Shown here: positions 10,901 to 22,230 of the stretch, one piece after another | Numbering within the stretch: position 1 is the first letter of the stretch | Layout: each line of letters starts with the position of its first letter | Source: Alligator mississippiensis | Lineage: Eukaryota; Chordata; Crocodylia; Alligatoridae | DNA: 64,000 nt | Assembly: GCF_030867095.1 (NCBI RefSeq) | Contig: NC_081828.1 | Span: forward strand, 218,457,978-218,521,977 | Direction: 5' to 3' | Position numbers and translations under genes: made by a program | The notes under the pieces: generated by a model | Databases searched by the model: none | The model's input: only the letters and a program-made list of their open reading frames with translations | Told to the model about the DNA's origin: nothing

Positions 10901-13734
10901 TCTCTTTTGCTCCTTAGAGAGCCAAGTCCTTTAGGACTCGGCATTTGCGGGTAGGCCGTTCTCTCCTCGTTCTGGTGGGCTAAGGCAGGGAAGTGCCCTG
11001 GGCTTGGCTTCCTTGACATCCCCGACTGGAGGAGGGAAGGCACCGATGTCAGGTTGGAAACCTGCATCCCTTCACCACCCCACGACCCATCCATCCAGCC
11101 TGGCTCTGCCTCTGGCTGCTTGCTTGCTTCCCCCGGCAGGACTTTCCTGCTCCGCTGCTGGGCAGAGGTCTGGGGTCAAGAGTCGCATGCTGCCTGGGGG
11201 TATATACTTGGGATACCATCTCCATCCCTGCTGCCAGGGCATGAGAGCAGTTCCCTGTTGTCAGCAGCTTGCAACACACGCTCTGGACTCTCTCTTCTGT
11301 CTTCCAGGTGACGAGGTTGCTAGTGGATCTGGGGAGCAGCATCGCCAGCCGTGGGGCAGTGTCCAGCAGTGGTCCATGGTGTGGGAGAGCCCTGAAGGGC
11401 CCTGTCCAGGTGAGCAGCTCCAGCCCAGCCTCCGTAGTGCGGCGTGGGGGCAGCGACCCCATCGCAGGCGGCAGTTTTGGGCTCCCTCTCTCCAGCAGCC
11501 CATGGTTGTGTCTTGGCAGCCCTTTTACCTCCTCTCCTTGCAAGTTCATTCCCAGCACCTCCCTGTTTCATTTCAGGCCCTGGTGTCCACTCCTGTTTCA
11601 CTGAGGTTTGTGACCAGGGGTAAGATTTCCCTCTGCTGCTCTTGGAGGCTGTCAGGACAGGGGGTGGCCCATGTTGCTCCCTGCAAGCTGACTGAATTGC
11701 TCCCTTTTGCGCATCCCTGAGGCACAAAACCACTTGGATACTCGGATGCGGTTCTCCCCTTCTCTGTGTCTGGGTAGCGCTGCCCCTGCCAGGTTGGAGG
11801 GACACTGCTCTTTGCACTCAGACCTGTGAATTTGGGGAGACCGGCCTGTTCAGTCTTTAACTGCTGAGCTTCGGGGTTGTCTTGGCCAAGGCCATTGTAA
11901 GCAGTCTGTCTGTCTCCTTCCCAGCTTCTCTTGTGATCCTGCTGTGCACGACCAGCGAACACTTGTTCTGGGTAAAAGCATCTGGGTTGTTTTCCCCGCA
12001 GGGGACAGTGGGGACAGGAGCAGATCGGAGGAGCAGCGCCGTGAGCCACGGGCCAGCCCCCAGCGGTGCTCCGTGGTGTGGGAGAGCCCCTGCCCAGGTG
12101 AGCAATGCTACAACAGCTCCCTCCACTCCCTGCCCCACAAAGGCAGCAACTCCATCCCCGCCTCCCTGTGCCTTCAGCTCCCTCCAGCAGGGTTTTTTTT
12201 GTAATCATCAGGAGCCTGTCCAGCTTCCTTCCCCTGCCAGCCCATTTCCAGCCAAGCTCCCTTTCCCCCTCCATCTTCTGTCTCTCTGGGGTCGTAAAGT
12301 ACTATCTTACTGATTTGGGAGCGGAGCTGCTGGGCCATAAACCTAACAGGGTTTCCTTGGGGTCTCTGGTGTTTGCTCCCCAATCATACAACACATTTAT
12401 TTGGCGGTGGTCAGGAATACATGAGGGGTATGGGGCAATAACCAGAGAGGAGCAACTCTCATAAGACCAGGGTGAGCCCCTGCTTTGTGGTAGTGTTTCC
12501 CAAAGATGAATGGCCTGTTTTGTTTCCCTGGCTGTGACCCCAAATCCTCCACTCCCTGGTAGGGGATCTAGGAGCATGTGCCTTCAGAAAGCCGTACCTG
12601 GCGTCTGGGGGGAAGGGGAGGTTTAGCCCCACGCTGCTGCTGGGGGAGTCCGGCGCGTTCCCTTTCCCAAGCACTGACCTCTGGTTGTCTCCTGCAGATG
12701 GTGGCTCCAGGAGCAAGTCTGAAGGGCAGCACCCCGAGGAAGTTTCAAGGACACTGCAGATGCACCAGGTGTTTCTGGAGGGGTGGAAAGCGTGCGCTGC
12801 CCCCAGCCCCGAGCTGCAGGGAGTCTCCACGAACCTGTACGAGTTGCAGGAAAGTGAGCCAGCCCCCACACAGTGGTGCGCGCGGTGCTCGGGGAAGCTC
12901 CCCAGCACCCGTCTGGGGCCTGGAGGCAGAGTGGGACCCATCCTGTGCTCACTGTGTGAGCCAAGCCCTAAGGGGCTGGTGCCTGGGGCAGAAGCAGAAA
13001 GCAGAGACCCCGTGAATGACAAGCCCCACCGGTGCCCGGAGTGCGGGAAGGGCTTCCGGCAGAAGCAGTACCTGACCAGGCACCAGCGCACGCACACCGG
13101 GGAGCGCCCCTATCAGTGCCCAGAGTGTGCCCAGAGCTTCACCCATGTCTCTAACCTCATCAAGCACCAGCGCATCCACACCGGCGAGCGCCCCTTTGCC
13201 TGTGACCTCTGTGGCCGCAGCTTTGCTGTCAAGCAGGTGATGGTGCGGCACCAGCGCATCCACACAGAGGAGCGCCCATTCGCCTGCACCCAGTGCGACC
13301 GCAGCTTCAAGGACAAGCAGAAGCTGGTCATCCACCAGCGCATCCACACCGGCGAGCGGCCGTACGTGTGCGGGGAGTGTGGGAAGAGCTTTGGGCAGAG
13401 CCAGCAGCTGAAGACGCACCAGCGGGTGCACACGGGGGAGAAGCCATACGTGTGCAGCGACTGTGGGAAGGGCTTCCGGCAGCTCTCCAACTTGTACACG
13501 CACTGGCGCACGCACACTGGCGAGCGCCCTTACTCTTGCACCCACTGCGGGAAGAGCTTCAGCATGAAGCACGACCTCACCAAGCACCAGCGCATCCACA
13601 CCGGGGAGCGCCCGTACCCCTGTGGCCAGTGCGGCAAGGCCTTCAGCAACATGTCCAACCTCCTTGCCCACCAGAGGACACACACGGCACAGAAGCTGAA
13701 GGCCGCTGGCTTGGCCCAGCCCAGCCAGAAGTAA
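4966..13734 (+). CDS. KRAB-C2H2 zinc-finger protein, complete, seven coding exons, 529 aa
   Basis: Proposed CDS: join(4966..4974, 6181..6307, 9998..10111, 10674..10778, 11308..11409, 12002..12097, 12698..13734). Every junction has GT/AG and the phases agree (0 after exon 1, then 1 throughout). Exon 1 codes only MAR. Exon 2 is the 127 bp KRAB A box ([20 protein letters not shown], then [17 protein letters not shown]). Exon 3 is B-box-like ([19 protein letters not shown]). Exons 4-6 are three related spacer modules of 35, 34 and 32 residues with a WESP...C-x-G core. Exon 7 carries a C-x2-C...C-x2-C segment and eight C2H2 fingers with HTGERP linkers; the finger 3-4 linker is HTEERP. The expected role is a nuclear DNA-binding repressor acting through KAP1/TRIM28, as known for KRAB-A proteins. 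Introns 1 and 2 hold a minisatellite and CR1 copies. The fingers match the upstream gene except for one missing finger. The ATG in exon 1 is chosen because it precedes a donor of the right phase. Confidence 0.9.
5040..6112 (+). repeat. 33-34 bp minisatellite in intron 1 of the KRAB zinc-finger gene
   Basis: About 32 tandem units of 33 or 34 bp, built around CACAGCTGGGCTGGGTGCC followed by GGCTCCAGGGGCGG or CGGCTGCAGGGGCGG. Units are not identical: GGGATGCCA, GGGGTGG and TTGGTGCCAGCTG variants alternate, so a higher-order pattern may exist. Because 33 is divisible by three, both strands show long open frames that are not genes. Each unit holds a palindromic E-box CAGCTG and G-runs. The array ends about 65 bp before the KRAB A-box exon. 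Confidence 0.95.
6560..7470 (+). repeat. CR1 LINE fragments in intron 2
   Basis: At 6690-6780 the plus frame reads [20 protein letters not shown], a decayed form of the CR1 ORF2 region after the RT FADD box (compare KCKVLHLG elsewhere in the window). At 7205-7470 the CR1-like 3' block shared with 2460 and 16300 appears. Either one broken element or two adjacent ones. Confidence 0.6.
7471..8214. other. Intronic sequence, nothing recognised
   Basis: Part of intron 2 of the KRAB zinc-finger gene. No convincing ORF, repeat family or RNA is seen. Confidence 0.4.
8215..8750 (+). repeat. CR1 LINE 3' end
   Basis: Non-coding 3' part of a CR1, ending in the tandem tail ATTCTTATATTCTTATG, which matches the short A/T-rich repeats that end CR1 elements. 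Confidence 0.7.
8751..9990. other. Intronic sequence, nothing recognised
   Basis: Remainder of intron 2 up to the KRAB B-box exon at 9998. No supported feature. Confidence 0.4.
10640..12097 (+). repeat. Tandemly duplicated spacer exons with intron flanks
   Basis: Three exons (10674-10778, 11308-11409, 12002-12097) code related peptides running from an S-G/S-E acidic start to WESP...C-x-G, all phase 1 at both ends, so each can be skipped or duplicated without a frameshift. The intron just before the first and third copies is also shared (GCATCTGGGTTGTTTTCCC then GCAG), which shows that exon and flank were copied together. They sit between the KRAB and finger exons and probably act as a flexible spacer. 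Confidence 0.8.
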
Positions 13735-15385
13735 GCGTGCAATAGAGGCACTGGTGCAGCTCACCTTTTGGGCGTGAGCCCATCAGGAAATAGGTGCAAT
13801 TGGCCACTGAGTGTAACTGGCCCTGGATGTACAGGTCGGGTCTCCTTCAGGCTGGCATAATTCAGGAGTTGCTCCATTTTGCTGCAGCGGAGCGACAATT
13901 GTGCACTGCCAGGGCTGGAGGATGTACAAGAGGAGTGTCCCATCTATGCCATGAGAGTGGGTAACACCTGCCCAGATGCTGTCTTTGGCTAGCACCTCCT
14001 AGGATCCCAAATCCCCGTGGCTTCAACGGGAGCTGCACCTACCTATGCCAGGGTCTGTTCTGTCTCGGGCATCGTGCCAGGTCTCGCTTGTGCTGCTCCC
14101 CTGCAGGAGCCAGCTCTGTGCATGGTACGCTGCAGCCCCGCTGTGCACGCCTGTGGAGCAGCTCACACCAGGGGAAACTTGCCCTTGTTGGTGCCACTGC
14201 CTGAGCTGGGACCCATGCCTGTGCTGAGCTCTCTTGACCTGGATGGGGCTTAGAAACGATGGTGGCAGGCATGCTAGGAAAGCTGAGATGGGCAATCTTA
14301 ATGCAATGAATGGGGCAGCACTGGGATACAAAAGACATCCATCCCTTCACTCAGGATCTGCTAGGGCCAAATTCTGCTTAGTTAAATCTTTTGTAATTTC
14401 CAAGCAGTGCTGGTGGTTACTCCAGAATTAGCATCCTATTCTGTTTGAATTGACACCGGTCACCGTTTGACTGTGACTTTTCCCCTCTCCCTTCCTTATG
14501 TCTGAGCAGAATTTGGCTGTAGGAGATGAAATGATGACTGGGCCCCTGCTGACTTGGTCAATGAATTGTGCCATTTCAAGTGTTTTTTAAGTAGCATGGG
14601 AGAGGAGAATAAATAAGGATTAGTCAGTGTGCATGGTCATCTAGATTTCCACAGAGCAGCTTCCCACTCCTGGCTGAAGCACTTAAAAATGTAGGAATCC
14701 GGCCCAGGTATCCATGGTCTCTTTCCCTGGTACTCCTGGCCCCCACCAACTCCTTGTTCATTGGACATTAGGTAGTATTTTAAATGCTATTGAGATTTGT
14801 GCCCAGTGGGATCGGTGTTTTGTCACAGGTGCACAGATCCAGGGACTGTCCCAAGAATTATCCTGCTGTTCTTTTAGTTCATGGGTGGCAAAAGCTTGGT
14901 CGGTGTGTGGGTTTCTTTTGGCTGGCAGGGAAAGTATTCAAACCTATTTACTGATCGTTCTCCAAACTTGTAAAGGCCATCCAGGGCACTGGTGCCCTCC
15001 TCATCTGGTCCCATGGGGCAGCGGTGAATTGTCACAACCCGGGGAGAGCCCCGTGGGCTGGGTGACATGGCTCCGTGGACCGTATCTTGGTCACCCCTGC
15101 CCTAAAACCATTGGATGTGATGCATGTGACATAATTTAATTGCACCGTTGGATGTGACACAATTTAATTGCACCTTGTGATTCTTAGAAACCAAATAAGC
15201 TCCTGTTGGAAATTTCTGTCTACCAGCTCTTGAGCGGTGCTGGGACTCTGCTCATCTCCCAGACTGCTTGGTGGCATGGATGGAGGATCTTATGGACTCC
15301 ACCTTTACTAGATGAGGACCAGATCTTTACCTGTTTACTTTCTCTGATGAGAAGGTAAACCTCAGGGCTTGGGGAAATGAGCTGT
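13735..15385. other. 3' UTR and flank of the KRAB zinc-finger gene
   Basis: No further exon is seen. A short imperfect tandem copy of GGATGTGA...TTTAATTGCACC lies at about 15113-15176. Confidence 0.4.
14608..14613 (+). terminator. Candidate polyadenylation signal AATAAA
   Basis: About 870 bp after the stop of the KRAB zinc-finger gene; the overlapping motif AATAAATAA is present. Use is inferred. Confidence 0.35.
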
Positions 15386-15640
15386 TTAAACTAAAAGATA
15401 ACATTGGCACAAAAATAAATGGTATAAACTGGCTGTGACCAAGTGTAGCCCAGAAATAAGTAGGTTTCTAACTATCCGGGCAGTGAGGCTCTGCTAGGAG
15501 TAGCGGGGACAAAAGGTCTACCTGTTTTTAAGATGCAACTGGATATGTTTGTGAAAAGGATTATTTAATTGGATGGGGTGATAGCTGGGAATAGAATTGA
15601 TGAGGCTGTTTCCAGCCCCGTGTCTCCTTATTCTCAGACG
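15386..15640 (+). repeat. CR1-like LINE 3' fragment
   Basis: Resembles the diverged CR1 3' region ('caactggatatgtttgtgaaaagg', then 'gaggctgtttccagcccc') and ends near ATTCTCAG. Diverged and 5'-truncated. Confidence 0.4.
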
Positions 15641-16239
15641 GGGCATCACACTGCTCTTTGTAGGTTCAAACCAGGAATAACCCATTTTTATCTTAGAGCC
15701 TTGCTTGTTCTGTCTTGGGCACCCTGGTAAATGGTGTCTGCTCTAAGTGAGACTCTAAACTTTTTGGGACAGGGACCGGGATATAGTATGTGTGTATCCA
15801 GTGCCCAGCATGGGGGGCCAGACTCCTGACTGGAGAGATGACTTCAGTGGCTTTCAAACTAAATTCTGCAAAACCATGGGATTTTAGGACTCGCCAGGGC
15901 TTCTGCAAAGAGACTAGGGGTAATGGTGGGGGGGTTGCCTGGCTCTGTGTCAGCTCACACTGCCCTCGGCAGGGTTTCTGCAGCGGGAGAAGTGATATGA
16001 AAGGACTTTGTGACTCCAGGAAGTTTGAAAGCCATTTATCTAAGTCGTACTTACTTTGCATATGGCTAATAAATGGCTCAGGTGAGTGAATAGGGTCTGG
16101 TCCCAGCATGTGCAGATTGTGAAGCGTGTGTGGGTAGTAGTTTATAGGGGGTGGGAGGTATCGGGTCTCTAGTGACTGTTAGGTAACTACACTGGGGTTG
16201 CTTTTGGAAACCCTTTGGGGAATCTCCCTCTGTGGAGAC

Positions 16240-16580
16240 AGACTGTCAGGCGCTAAAACACTCTTTAACTCATCGGAGAGCTGCTGAACGAGAGCCAACA
16301 ACTGGAAGCTGAAGCCTGTTGCATTCAAATTAGGGACACGGTACAAGCTGTTAACACTAAGGTTGATTAAACATTGGCACAAGACCCCATGGGAAGTTAC
16401 GGCATCTCACTTTCCAGATGATTGCAGATCCAGACTAGATGTCTTCCTGGCAGATAATGCTGCCGACAGGGGCATAGTATTGGATTCGGTGCAGGAGTGA
16501 AATCCTTCGACTTGTGTGGTATCGGAGGTCAGACTGGATCATCTGTTTGCTCCTTCTAGCCTTAAATGTCATGAATGAAT
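16240..16580 (+). repeat. CR1-like LINE 3' fragment
   Basis: Third copy of the ACTGGAAGCTGAAGCC block seen near 2470 and 7210, followed by the typical 'gaggtcagactggatcatctg' CR1 3' sequence. Confidence 0.55.
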
Positions 16581-17143
16581 CCATCACACAGTTGGCCATA
16601 CTTTGCTCTACCTCCTTTTCTTTTAAGCACTCTGGTACTGGAGGCAGAAGTTTCGACTGAGGGAGGGAAAAGCCGTGCAGAGACTGAGTTGTTGGTGTTA
16701 GATTAATATAGGTGTAGAAAAATCAGTCCGGCTGCTCCCTGATTGTGTTTTCCAGCGAGACCTAATTCTCCGGTACGCTCTCTCCTCATGGTGGGTTGCT
16801 ACACACCCCTTTACCTTTTCTGTTCAGACTGTAAACTCTTCAAGGCCAGGACTGTTTCACTGAGTGCTTGTATAACGAGGCCTAGATCTCATGGGGCTCT
16901 AGGGACTCCTGGCTCTCCTGATGGGGCATGACGAGATGGGTGTCTCAGTTTTCCCAAAGTGCACGCCCAGGTACAGTATTAGGTGCAGGTGCCCAAATGG
17001 CAACAAGTCTGTGTTAAGAGAAAAGGCGTTTCATGGGCTCAGATATGGTTATTATCAGTGGCGCGAGAGTATTAAGAAGTAGTTGCAAAACCTACAGTCG
17101 TACACTGGAAAAGGACCTAAGACTAAGAGTTCTCCAGTGGGTA

Positions 17144-17144
<1 letters not shown>

Positions 17145-17180
<36 letters not shown>
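17145..17180 (+). repeat. (GT)n microsatellite
   Basis: Uninterrupted dinucleotide run of about 18 units. Confidence 0.95.
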
Positions 17181-17181
<1 letters not shown>

Positions 17182-17339
17182 TCTAATTCCCCCTCCCCCA
17201 AGTCCTGTGCAATCCCAATTATTTTGTGACCTGCTTGAAGCAGGTTTTTTTTTTAACCCTGTGTGTTAATTCTTGCATGGTTGCTGTTCTCTAAAATTAT
17301 ATTACATCCCAATGCGGTGAAATAGTGAGTCCATGTAGG

Positions 17340-17740
17340 AATGACTCATACTGGCATTAGATCAAAGGATGATGGGGAAGTAGGGCTAGAAGGGACCTCA
17401 CAAGGCCATCTTGGCCAGTCCCCTGCTCAAGCCAGGATCATCCCTGACTAAACCAGCGCAGCTAGATGTCTGTTCATCCTGCTCTTGAAAATTTCCAAGG
17501 ATGGAGATGCCATGACTGCTCTAGGTAGCGTAATGTCTGGCCACCCTCATAGTCAGAAAATTCCTTCTATCACCAACCTAAATGTGCTCTGTTGCAGCTT
17601 GAGGCTTAGTCCTAGTCCTGTCCCCTATGGCCACCGAGAACTGTGAACTTCCACAGAGAATCTCCACTCTATAATTGTCCGTCAGGCATTGAGAAGCCGA
17701 AGTAATCGACCCAGTTTTAAACAAGATTACTGCTCACGAC
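17340..17740 (-). repeat. CR1 LINE 3' fragment
   Basis: Reads in reverse as a CR1 3' region: 'gggctagaagggacctcacaagg' near the 3' end and 'ttgaaaatttccaaggatgg' further in. Directly abuts the plus-strand CR1 that follows. Confidence 0.65.
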
Positions 17741-17744
17741 AGGT

Positions 17745-18665
17745 GAGCAAGCAGGTACGGGCCACTTTTGTGCAGCCAGGATACCAATCTATATGGATCC
17801 AAGCTGGGGGGAGTAGCAGATATGCTGGAGCGTAGGGCTAGGATTCAGAGAGACCTCGAGAAATTGGAGGTTTGGACCAAAGAAATCTCATGAGGGTCAA
17901 TAAGATCAAGTGCAAAGTCCTGCACTTAGGAGGGAGCAATGCCATGCACCAGGACAGGCTGGGGACTGATGGGCTGGGCAGCAGCTCTGCAGAACAGGAC
18001 CTGGGGGGACAGGGGACAAGAAGCTGAACAGGAGCCAACAGTGTGCCCTTGGTGCCAAGAAGGCTACCGGCATCCTGGGCTGCATTGGTAGGAGCATTGC
18101 CAGCAGATCGAGGTACGTGATTCTTCCCCTCTGTTCAGCACTGGGGAGGCCACATCTGGAGTCCTGTGTCCAGTTTAGGGCCCCCACGACAGAAAGGATG
18201 TGGACGCATTGGAGAGAGTCCAGTGGAGGGCAATGAAAATGGTTGTGGGGCTGGGGGACAGGACTGGTGAGGAGAGGCTGAGGGAAATGGGCTGATTCAG
18301 TCTGCAGAAGAGAAGACCGAGGGGATTGAATAGCAGCCTTCACCTCCCTGCAGGGGGGCTGCAAAGAGGACGGAGCTGGGCTGTCCTCAGGGCGGGGCAG
18401 ATGACAGGACAAGGAGCAATGGGCTCAAGCTGCAACAAAGAAAGTTGAGGTTGGATATTAGGAAAAACTTTCTCACCAGGAGGGTGGTGAAGCGCTGGAA
18501 CAGGTCACCCAGAGAGGTGGTGCAGTCTCCATCCTTGCAGGTGTTTAAGACCCAGGTAGACAAAGCCCTGGCTGGGATGGTGGAGTTGGGGCTGGTCCTG
18601 CTTGGAGCAGGGGGTTGTGACCTGAGGTCCCTTCCAACCCTCATCCTCTGTGATTCTGTGATCCC
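17745..18665 (+). repeat. CR1 LINE, 5'-truncated, about 0.9 kb
   Basis: Begins within the end of ORF2 (a decayed ADMLEGRARIQRDLEKLEVW frame), runs through 'atcaagtgcaaagtcctgcac' and the characteristic 3' UTR, and ends with TCTGTGATTCTGTGAT, a CR1 tail. Several frame breaks make it a dead copy. Confidence 0.85.
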
Positions 18666-21031
18666 CCTTTCGATTCAGTATCATAATTCTTAAGTTGCAA
18701 TGTAAAGTCAGAATGAACTGGAGCTTTTTACACTGCACATAAACAGATTTTTATAAGTCCTTTCCATTATAAGGCCCTGTTATCAGTTGCTTATGTCTTT
18801 ATCAGATGTTAACCATCTAGGCTAATTTTTTTTTTTTTTAAATACTGGGTATCTGCCTTAGATTAGTATTTGGGGAAAGTTGCAGAAAAAATAAATCCAG
18901 TTTCAAGAATGAGATTTAGGGAAAAGGCTTCGCTTTGCCCATATTTAAAAAACAAAACTTGCATAGCCTTTTCAAGTTAGAAGCTTTCGGGCCTCCATAC
19001 TTTGGAGCAGGGACTTGGAAACTGGTAGGGAGATAGTCATGGATGTGCCTTTTACTGTTCCTCCAAAAAACACTCACATTTGGCCAAGCCACAGGCCGAC
19101 TGGCATGCAGTGGAGTTTGAATTAAAGCTGCACAGGATACAATAGCTCTGCCGTGTGTTAGGTTTTTAAATACTGGACTTTGCAACCTGAGCATACTTTC
19201 AGTGTAATATTATTTTTTTAATGTGATTTCACATATATATGTATGTTCTAGGACTACAGACTCTTTTTGGCCGGGGCACTTTGAGTTACAATGCCTTTGG
19301 GATTGTGTGTTGGATCACAGCTGCTCCACATTATTGTTTTTGTGTTTTGTTTCTTTTTGCCTGAGTATTCTCTAAGATTAATTTAAAATGTAATTTAATT
19401 TAAAGGATTAAAATGACTGGGTGACCAGGAGTGTTCTGCTCATTTCACATATTTATCGTTAACCTCTCTGCAACATTTTGTTTTGGTGTTTTGTTTTTTC
19501 CCCTGGTAAATCTGAAATACAGTTTGTTCCCAAAGGCAGTGGTCTTTACTATTTACTGAGTGTGAACAGTGTACTATTATTTGTTCAATACTGGAAAAAA
19601 GACATGGTCCCTGCCTCAAGGAGTCAAAACCGAATTCAAACTCAGTCTGGCAGATAGCATCGGCTTAGAGAAATATGGTCTAAATTAGGCTCACCTGCCC
19701 AACACACATTATTATAGGCAAATAATAGCGTATATATGCTTTCTTTGATTATTTTGCGATGATGTACACAACATGGTTCCTGCCCGGAGGTGCCGGCAGC
19801 CTGACGGACGTGGAGGAGATTTGGTGGTGGACATCTTGGAAGGGATCGGCACACACTGATTTTAATTTTCACCTCACTTTCTTCTTGGCTACATATGGTT
19901 GTAGGGAAGGCAGCAGTGGCCTGAAAGGAGTTGCCATTTGTGGCCCTAATGGTGTGAATGCGTCGTTAAAGGAGTGTGCACAGTAAGAGCAATGGTGGCC
20001 CCACGTGGGGACTAAGACTTTGCTCCCTCCCTCATGGCTGGTCTGAAGAAGAGAGTGATTAGAAAAGAAACGAAGACCCTGATTCAGCAAAGCGCTTGTG
20101 CATGTACGTCACACATGAAGCCAGGGCAACTGGTATGGTGGCATCTCGTGCTGGCAAGCTAAATTGTCCTTAGGTTCAGAGATTGCCCTGAGGGGGTCAC
20201 AGGAACCCTTCAGCTTGATCCCATTTCTCCAGGCAGTGGGGAGGGGGCTGCTGTGGGTCACTGTCTACCTCCATTCAGGACAGGGGCTGCTATGTGCCCT
20301 TGGGGATCTGGGGGGGCAGGTGTCCCCATTTCATATAACTGGGCCCTGACATGGTTAGCAGCTTGTGCGGCTTGGCTTGCATGGGATAGAGGGGGCTGCG
20401 GGGCCAAATCTGGCTCTTGCCCCATGGTTTGGAATCTGGGGATGCAGCAGGGTTGCAGGAGAGTTGCAACATCAGCGATGGTTTTGCTTCGCCCCTTCCC
20501 CCTAGCAGGCAGCCAAGAATGGAGGCCATCAGTCCACTTCCTTAACATCTTATTTTACATCTGCTTTCTGTTAAGGCAGGGACACCTGTGACTCTTACTA
20601 TTTTACCTGCTTGGCATCTTCACCCTACTGCTAGTTTATTCCAGGTGTCTGTGTTAGCATCTGGATATGCTAGATGCACAAGCCAGTCTCTCTTCTGGGG
20701 CTGAATTGTGTAGCCTTCTCAGGTAAGTTGAATGATTACTAATAAATGACCCACTAAACCCCCTTGCAGGCATCCTTTGGGGGTTTGGTGTTATCTGGAG
20801 CTATATAAGCCTTCCTAGAGATCTGCCTCTTGGAGAGAGCACATTTGTACATCACTTGGGTAGGAAATCTCCCCATTGTAACCTGGAAACTGGTCAGCGT
20901 ATTAGGGATATGGTGCAGCAAGAATAGAAAGGTTAGATAATGTGCTTCTTTCACCAAAGCTCTTCCTTTCTAGATAACTGCTCTGAGTGGGTGCTTTCCA
21001 AAGCTATGAATCCCCCCCCACTGCAACACGT
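18666..21031. other. Intergenic, nothing recognised
   Basis: AT-richer stretch with short A/T runs. No ORF with domain character, no splice-consistent exon set and no clear repeat family seen. Confidence 0.4.

Positions 21032-21078
<47 letters not shown>
21032..21078 (+). repeat. (CA)n microsatellite
   Basis: Uninterrupted run of about 23 CA units. Confidence 0.95.
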
Positions 21079-21083
<5 letters not shown>

Positions 21084-21644
21084 ATCTCCTTGGGTTGTAC
21101 CAGGAGATTGAGGTGAGTCAAGTTGCAGGAGGGGCTGTCTAGTTGCTTTCCCCCCTCCATTCATGGAGAAACTATTTTTTTCTAATTGGTGCCCAGATCT
21201 TCAACCCACGTTAGCTGAAGCCCCACTTAGTGCTGCTGCTGGTTTTTATTCCTCGCATCTCCAGGGAATCCTTCCGCATACGTAGTATTTAAGGTCACTG
21301 GGTAGTAGAAAGGACTTGGCCTGTGGTTGGGTGCAACAGCTGGTTCTCCACTTGTGTTACGACACCGATGGGTTGCACTTCTTACCTGGCCCACTCTAGC
21401 ATAAAGTGGTCCAACGTCATTGTGGTTGAAGATGTCCCATTGTTTCAGACTCCTGCCTCAGGACCTCAGCAGCTCATTTCAATGGGCTCTCACGGGGCGT
21501 CTTGCATTGGACTTGGATGTTCAGTTTGTGGTCTGTTCTTGGGTTCTTGTCCCGGTTTAGGAGAAAATGAAAGAGAAGCAGAAAGGAGGCGAGAGGGAAG
21601 ACCCAGTGAGAATTTGGGCAGAGGACATGACTGGAAGTGAGGAG

Positions 21645-21745
21645 CAGCCCCCCTTATGCAGGGGGTCGCCTGCTTATGCAGGGGGTCGGACTTGATGATC
21701 TATTGAGGTCCCTTCCGACCCTAACATCTATGAATCTATGAATGA
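21645..21745 (+). repeat. CR1 LINE 3' terminus
   Basis: Contains 'gggggtcggacttgatgatc', then 'aggtcccttccgaccc', and the 8-bp-type tail ATCTATGAATCTATGAATG. Only about 100 bp is left. Confidence 0.8.
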
Positions 21746-21802
21746 AAAGCCTCAAAACCAGGTGACCCCACGGATGCCTCTGGAAGGGACGGATGCTTTT
21801 TG

Positions 21803-22230
21803 CAGCCAAGGAGGCAAGGAGGAACCTACCAGAGGCAGCGCAAGTTGCAGCAGACAAGGAGAATTGTAGCCGAGGAGCCAGATCATCAACAGGAACACGA
21901 TGGGAGCTTCGGGAAGCCTCCAGAGCCCTCTTGGAAGGTGGGAGCCTTGGCCAGAGGGAAGGTGCCCATATGCTTCACCCAGGATGAGTCCCAGAAGAGG
22001 AAGATTTTTAAAAGAAATCTGAAGGGTCCTTTCTGTGAAAAGACATCTCGCGGGTGCCAGGAGTGCGAGAAGAGCTTTGGACGAAGGAAGGACCTGCACA
22101 GGCACCAGGCGGTCCATGTGAGGGAGAAGCTGTATTCTTGCCTGGATGCAAAAAGACCTTCTGGTTCAGGCACAGCCTGGTGCGGCATCAGGCCACCCAT
22201 GCGGGACTCCACTCCTAGCAGTGGGACACC
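21803..22230 (+). pseudogene. Decayed C2H2 zinc-finger gene remnant
   Basis: One intact finger is visible (CQECEKSFGRRKDLHRHQ-x3-H, about 22058-22117), preceded by about 85 codons of spacer-like sequence such as HQQEHDGSFGKPPEPSWKV. The next finger is present only in another frame: after YSC the frame is lost, while the shifted frame reads CKKTFWFRHSLVRHQATH and then stops at about 22229. So there is a one-base change inside finger 2, and no array follows. A possible acceptor (TTTTTGCAG) sits at the 5' end. It lies in the same orientation as the two zinc-finger genes upstream and is best read as a third, dead member of the cluster. A truncated coding gene with about 1.5 fingers is possible but less likely. 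Confidence 0.7.
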
